Assembly: GCA_020634855.1 (NCBI GenBank) | Contig: JACKAU010000006.1 | Span: 496,001 to 560,000, forward strand | Length of the DNA: 64,000 bases | DNA from: Anaerolineales bacterium | GTDB lineage: Bacteria; Chloroflexota; Anaerolineae; 4572-78; J111 | Direction of reading: 5' to 3' | Shown here: positions 61,301 to 64,000 of the stretch, piece by piece | How the letters are laid out: every line of letters starts with the position of its first letter | Position numbering within the stretch: position 1 is the first letter of the stretch | The notes under the pieces: model-generated | Database searches by the model: none | What the model saw: only the letters and a program-made list of their open reading frames with translations | Told to the model about the DNA's origin: nothing | Made by a program: the position numbers and the translations under genes

Positions 61301-63062
61301 GTTGAGCCGCGAGCTGGACAAACGGCACCGCCTGATCACGGCCCAAACATTGGAACGCGTGGGCCGGCAGCGCCTCTCGCGCTATCGGTTTCGGCATCAC
61401 CTCTTCCAACATTATCTCTATCACAATCTGGATGAACTCGAACGCGGCTATCTCCATGAGGCGGTCGGCACTGTTCTGGAAGAGCTGTATGAGGGCCGAA
61501 CCGAGGAGGTGGCGGTTCAATTAGCCTGGCATTTTCAGGAAGCGGGGCTGGTAGACAAGGCAGTCAGCTACCTGCAAAGCGCCGGCGAGACCGCCGCCCG
61601 GGTCTATGCCCACACCGAAGCCATTGCGTTTTATCGTCAGGCGCTGGCCTTGATCGAGCAACACGACGTCGGCCGGCAGCACCTGACTCGCCTTTATAGC
61701 TGCCTGGGCCGGACGCTGGAGTTGAACGCGCAATTTAATGAGGCTCTGGCCAACTATGAAGAAATGGAGACAATGGCCCAACAGCAGCGCAACCGCCCGA
61801 TGGAATTGGCGGCCCTAATGGCCCAGGTCACGCTCTATGCCACCCCCACCCCCGTCCACGATCCGGTCAAGGGGCCGGCACTGGGTGAAGAGACTCTGAC
61901 CCTGGCCCGTGAACTGGGCGACCAGGCCGCCGAGGCCAAAACATTGTGGAACCTGGCTTTAGGCGGCATGTGGAGCGGGCGGACCCACGAGGGGATTACT
62001 TACGCGGCCCAGGCGGCGGCGTTGGCCCGCCAACTCAATCTGACCGAACTGCTGGCCTACGCCCTCAATGATCTGGGCATGCTCTACGCGGCTGTCCTTG
62101 ATGTCGAACAAGCCAAACCGACCCTCTATGAGGCCGGCAAACTGTGGCGTGACCTCGATAATCTGCCCATGCTCACCGATAACCTGAGCATGACCGCGAT
62201 GGCCCACGTCGCCGCCGGTGATTATGACCAGGCCATTGCCCTTTCGAATGAAGCCTTTCACCTGTGCGAGTCTAGTAACAACCTGTGGGGCCAATCGTAT
62301 AGTCTGATGATGGTTTGCCTGGCTTACTGGGAGTTTGGCCGGCCGGATAAGGCGTTAACCACAGCTAATGAGAGTGTTCGTTTAGGCGAGATGGCCGGGT
62401 TTATGGCCGCCCAGGTTCTGGCCGGCGGTCATCGGGCCGCGATGTACGGCCACCTGGGCGCGATTGAGCCGGGCCTGGTCATGGCACGCCAGGCCCTGAC
62501 GGTGGCCGAAACCCACTTCCCCCACTTCCGCTGCCATCCTCTGGGCAGACTAGTGCAACTTCAGCTTATGGCCGGCAACCTGAACGAAGCCGAAGCGGCG
62601 GTTGAGCAGGGCAAAAACGATCCGTACCGCGATGCCCATCCCACCTGGAATATGCAGCTCAATATCGCCGAGGCAGAACTGGCCTTAAGTCAAGGTAATT
62701 ATGAGCAGGCCATCGCCATTGCCGATCACTGGCTGCCCCGGTTACGGCAACATAACCTGCGGGCCTATACTCCCGCCATGCTTCAGCCCAAGAGCCAGGC
62801 ACAGTTGGTCCTGGGCCAGGTCGAAGCGGCTCGTGAAAGTTTGCTGGAAGCCCGTGACATCGCTACAGCCACCGGCTCGCGGGCCACATTGTGGCCGATC
62901 CTAGCGGCCTTAAGCGCCCTTGAACCCGACCCCACCGCAGCCCAGCAATTACACCGGCAAGCCCAAGAGATCGTTGAATCCATCGTGGGTTACATTAGCG
63001 CCGCCGACCTACGGGCTTCCTTCCTCAACCTGCCCCAGGTACGAGCGTTGGTTTCGACGTAA
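58338..63062 (+). CDS. BTAD regulator fused to a Ser/Thr kinase, AAA ATPase and TPR repeats
   Basis: The product has 1574 residues from ATG 58338 (another ATG is at 58344). The N-terminal winged helix and BTAD domain (LKLLVLGPPRLEREG ... LLWPEHDQSRARTYLRRAL) run to about 250. A complete Hanks kinase spans about 295-560 (IGQGGFATVYRARD, VALKEL, HRDLKPANILL, DFGLAK). A STAND/AAA ATPase follows with Walker A VIGGAGRGKSLLTQ near 640 and Walker B LLFIIEDLHWVDTA near 795, then about 450 residues of TPR. BTAD and ATPase/TPR belong to transcription regulators; the kinase in the middle suggests phosphorylation control in cis or trans. It is divergent from the sulfur-carrier and cNMP gene group. Confidence 0.9.
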   Translation: MPMSHLKLLVLGPPRLEREGTPLELETRKALALLIYLAVTGRGHSRDALATLLWPEHDQSRARTYLRRALWMLKSALGEELLLIERQSVGLNPAAELWVDAAHFRQRLAAGELDEQTGHAVDADRLALLAEAVDFYQADFLAGFSLRDAPEFDDWQFFEAEGLRQALAVALERLVQGYIDQANYEPAIPYARRWLSLDPLHEPAHRALMQLYANSDQQAAALHQYEECVRQLDEEFGLPPEMETTTLFEAIKAKRMLGPFLKTQAQRNQIAEAKKEASRPETKSPAGRGTLPAQLGRYELLAEIGQGGFATVYRARDTALDRPVALKELKAALLTETRGLKRFHREAKLVARLDHPHIVPIYDVGQAQGRHFIVMRLVEGQSLAERLAEQGRMTWSETVELIGAVAEGLDYAHRRGILHRDLKPANILLDPERGPLLSDFGLAKLEDEHSFSQSGRVVGTTHYIAPELWDGQPATPQTDIYALGCIIYELLTGEKIFAGETPVSVMRAHFQSLALPQNWPEDVPAGLNEILERALTQQPAERYASAVELAMALLWLTEGDALESKRLDSRTSDHLAEPKSERRRAEPPPPASPPLPRFLKEDTPPEPAPVFVARERELSDLTAAMASARAGQGQILFVIGGAGRGKSLLTQEFTRRMQAEDSDLVVVSGYCDAMTGVGDPYLPFRGALAMLTGDVEAKWAGGLISRDHACRLWGLMPLTLPALVNHAPDLIGNFVPAAALQARAATTAPPEAAWFKRLATLAEAKPDAGLEQQRIFSQYAALLKAIAAQRPLLFIIEDLHWVDTASSGLLFHLSREISDSRILIVGTYRPEEVPLSWSDDRHPLAGLVSELKRQHGDIWLDLDDMAAIEGWQFIDAYLDTQPNKLDIAFREALFRHTGGYALFTVELLRDMQERGDLAQDENGDWVVAGTIDWQTLPAKVEGVIEKRIKRLEKEWQAVLTVASIEGEIFTAEVVARVQEVAERSLVQQLSRELDKRHRLITAQTLERVGRQRLSRYRFRHHLFQHYLYHNLDELERGYLHEAVGTVLEELYEGRTEEVAVQLAWHFQEAGLVDKAVSYLQSAGETAARVYAHTEAIAFYRQALALIEQHDVGRQHLTRLYSCLGRTLELNAQFNEALANYEEMETMAQQQRNRPMELAALMAQVTLYATPTPVHDPVKGPALGEETLTLARELGDQAAEAKTLWNLALGGMWSGRTHEGITYAAQAAALARQLNLTELLAYALNDLGMLYAAVLDVEQAKPTLYEAGKLWRDLDNLPMLTDNLSMTAMAHVAAGDYDQAIALSNEAFHLCESSNNLWGQSYSLMMVCLAYWEFGRPDKALTTANESVRLGEMAGFMAAQVLAGGHRAAMYGHLGAIEPGLVMARQALTVAETHFPHFRCHPLGRLVQLQLMAGNLNEAEAAVEQGKNDPYRDAHPTWNMQLNIAEAELALSQGNYEQAIAIADHWLPRLRQHNLRAYTPAMLQPKSQAQLVLGQVEAARESLLEARDIATATGSRATLWPILAALSALEPDPTAAQQLHRQAQEIVESIVGYISAADLRASFLNLPQVRALVST

Positions 63063-63087
63063 CGTAGCAAAGCCACAACTAAAAATA

Positions 63088-63179
63088 GGACACGGATTCG
63101 GCGGATCGCACGGATTAACACGGATAATACAATATTTAATCAGTGAAAAATCCGTACAATCCGTGTCATCCGTGTTCCC
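63088..63179. repeat. Degenerate ACGGAT word hairpin
   Basis: GGACACGGATTCGGCGGATC and GCACGGATTAACACGGAT face AATCCGTACAATCCGTGTC and ATCCGTGTTCC. The repeated word and its complement form arms of about 35 bp. The rest of the gap 63180-63412 shows no gene I can support. Confidence 0.55.
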
Positions 63180-63412
63180 TAATCTACGCGGATGGCGCAA
63201 ATTTGCCGTATCAACACCGTAAAGCATCGGATTTGAGTTATTTACCCATGACCTTAAGGCCAATTCCACCCTGGCAGGCTTGGCCAAATGCACAACATAC
63301 GTCAGTCGATAGCCAAAGTACGCCGTTTCCTCGAACCCCACGGTGGCGGCCAATTGGCGCACAAGTGTCTCCTACGCTCACGAACGCCCTTTTTGCATTC
63401 ATAAAGACGACC

Positions 63413-64000
63413 TTAGGCGTTCTGCTGGTGGAGGCCTATCAAGCGCTGGGCGGCGATCTGTGCGCCGTCGCTGCGCACTGAGGCGGCGATGGATTGGGCG
63501 CGGGCCGTCACGGTGGGCTGGAGGATGTGTTCGAGAGCGCTCGTCAGCGAGTTGGTGGTGGGCGCGCCGGGGGCGTGGGCGACGCCGATGCCGAGATGCT
63601 GGACGCGTCCGGCCCAGTAGTGCTGGTCGTACATTTGGGGGATGATGACTTGGGGTACACCGGCTCGTGCGGCGGCGGTTGTAGTGCCTGCCCCGCCGTG
63701 GTGGACGACGGCGGCCACCCGTTTGAACAGCGCCTGTTGGTTAACCTCACCGATAGCCAAGCCATCGGGTTCGTCATCCACAAGTGATAGGTCGGCCCAC
63801 CCCCGGGACACGATCACCCGGCGGCCGAGCGCCCGGGCCGATGTAATCGTCATCTGGCTGAGGTCTTGCGGTGCGCGAATGCTGCCGAAGCCGAAGTAGA
63901 CGGGCGGTTCGCCGGCATCGAGGAACGCCTCCAACTCGGGCGAGAGCGGACGCGCATCCGGCAGAATCCAGGCGCCGGTCTGGAATACGGCCTGGTCCGC
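63413..64000 (-). CDS. GT1-family (UGT/MGT-type) glycosyltransferase, N-terminus outside window
   Basis: The frame is open to the window edge, giving the last 195 residues. PPVYFGFGSIRAPQDLSQM and the nucleotide-sugar loop VVHHGGAGTTTAAARAGVPQVIIPQMYDQHYWAGRV are the classic signature of GT1 enzymes that glycosylate sterols, macrolides or other small lipophilic molecules. The acceptor cannot be read from this half. Its C-terminal helix ends at LIGLHQQNA. It is convergent with the giant regulator gene. Confidence 0.9.
   Translation of the reverse strand, partial: ADQAVFQTGAWILPDARPLSPELEAFLDAGEPPVYFGFGSIRAPQDLSQMTITSARALGRRVIVSRGWADLSLVDDEPDGLAIGEVNQQALFKRVAAVVHHGGAGTTTAAARAGVPQVIIPQMYDQHYWAGRVQHLGIGVAHAPGAPTTNSLTSALEHILQPTVTARAQSIAASVRSDGAQIAAQRLIGLHQQNA

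Noticed and set aside
63180..63362. Minus-strand frame starting VRQLAATVGFEETAYFGYRL
   Set aside because: It looks slightly protein-like but runs into word repeats, has no ribosome-binding site and was not recognised; perhaps a gene remnant.
1..64000. tRNA or rRNA genes
   Set aside because: No cloverleaf-like sequence with a T-loop motif and no rRNA-like segment was seen in the intergenic regions; a dedicated search was not possible.

Overview
The window looks like a chromosome piece from a Chloroflexota bacterium (Anaerolineae or a related class). This is inferred from gene content: three very large BTAD-type regulators with ATPase and TPR domains, Ser/Thr kinases fused to PD40 propellers or to BTAD regulators, an HU-like DUF4469 protein, a DUF1028 protein next to a peptide transporter, and moderately GC-rich genes separated by intergenic spacers full of repeats. 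No rRNA, tRNA, CRISPR array or intact transposase gene was recognised.

Layout. 0-7 kb: end of a Dam-like adenine methylase, a winged-helix (AlkZ/YcaQ-like) protein, a saccharopine-dehydrogenase-like enzyme with a membrane protein, and a divergent pair of citrate synthase genes, one of them fused to a helix-turn-helix. 7-14 kb: two non-autonomous mobile elements, a kinase-propeller protein, a 53-residue membrane protein and the first BTAD regulator. 14-20 kb: SDR, DUF1338, hypA-hypB, a cNMP-binding protein, a universal stress protein and a GH13 enzyme. 20-24 kb: a 10-unit palindrome array followed by the second BTAD regulator, then a small gene with a retropepsin-like protease. 24-32 kb: DUF1028, a LysM/SBP5 binding protein, two peptide permeases and a membrane spermidine-synthase-like protein. 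32-41 kb: an HU-like protein, a second palindromic array, a methyltransferase, then a GH31 / sugar ABC transporter / LacI locus with visible operators. 41-44 kb: two SDR genes and a TetR gene with paired operators. 44-51 kb: a five-gene operon joining an ECF transporter to two secreted proteins that carry a transcobalamin-like domain. 51-58 kb: a minus-strand gene group (HD-cNMP-TerB, nucleoside hydrolase, HEAT, PIG-L-cNMP, DsrE, TusA-like) divergent from a giant BTAD-kinase-ATPase-TPR regulator. The right edge holds part of a GT1 glycosyltransferase.

The most interesting items are: the ECF operon with intrinsic-factor-like secreted proteins; two tandem palindromic arrays with regular 42-bp and 23-bp periods, both rich in GATC; a citrate-synthase-like HTH protein facing a promoter flanked by two identical-format palindromes; a hairpin element with conserved ends and an unrelated low-complexity core in each copy; and several multi-domain signalling proteins with cyclic-nucleotide-binding modules. 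Five genes show what look like one-base deficits in homopolymer runs, so the sequence probably carries indel errors and those genes may be intact in the cell.
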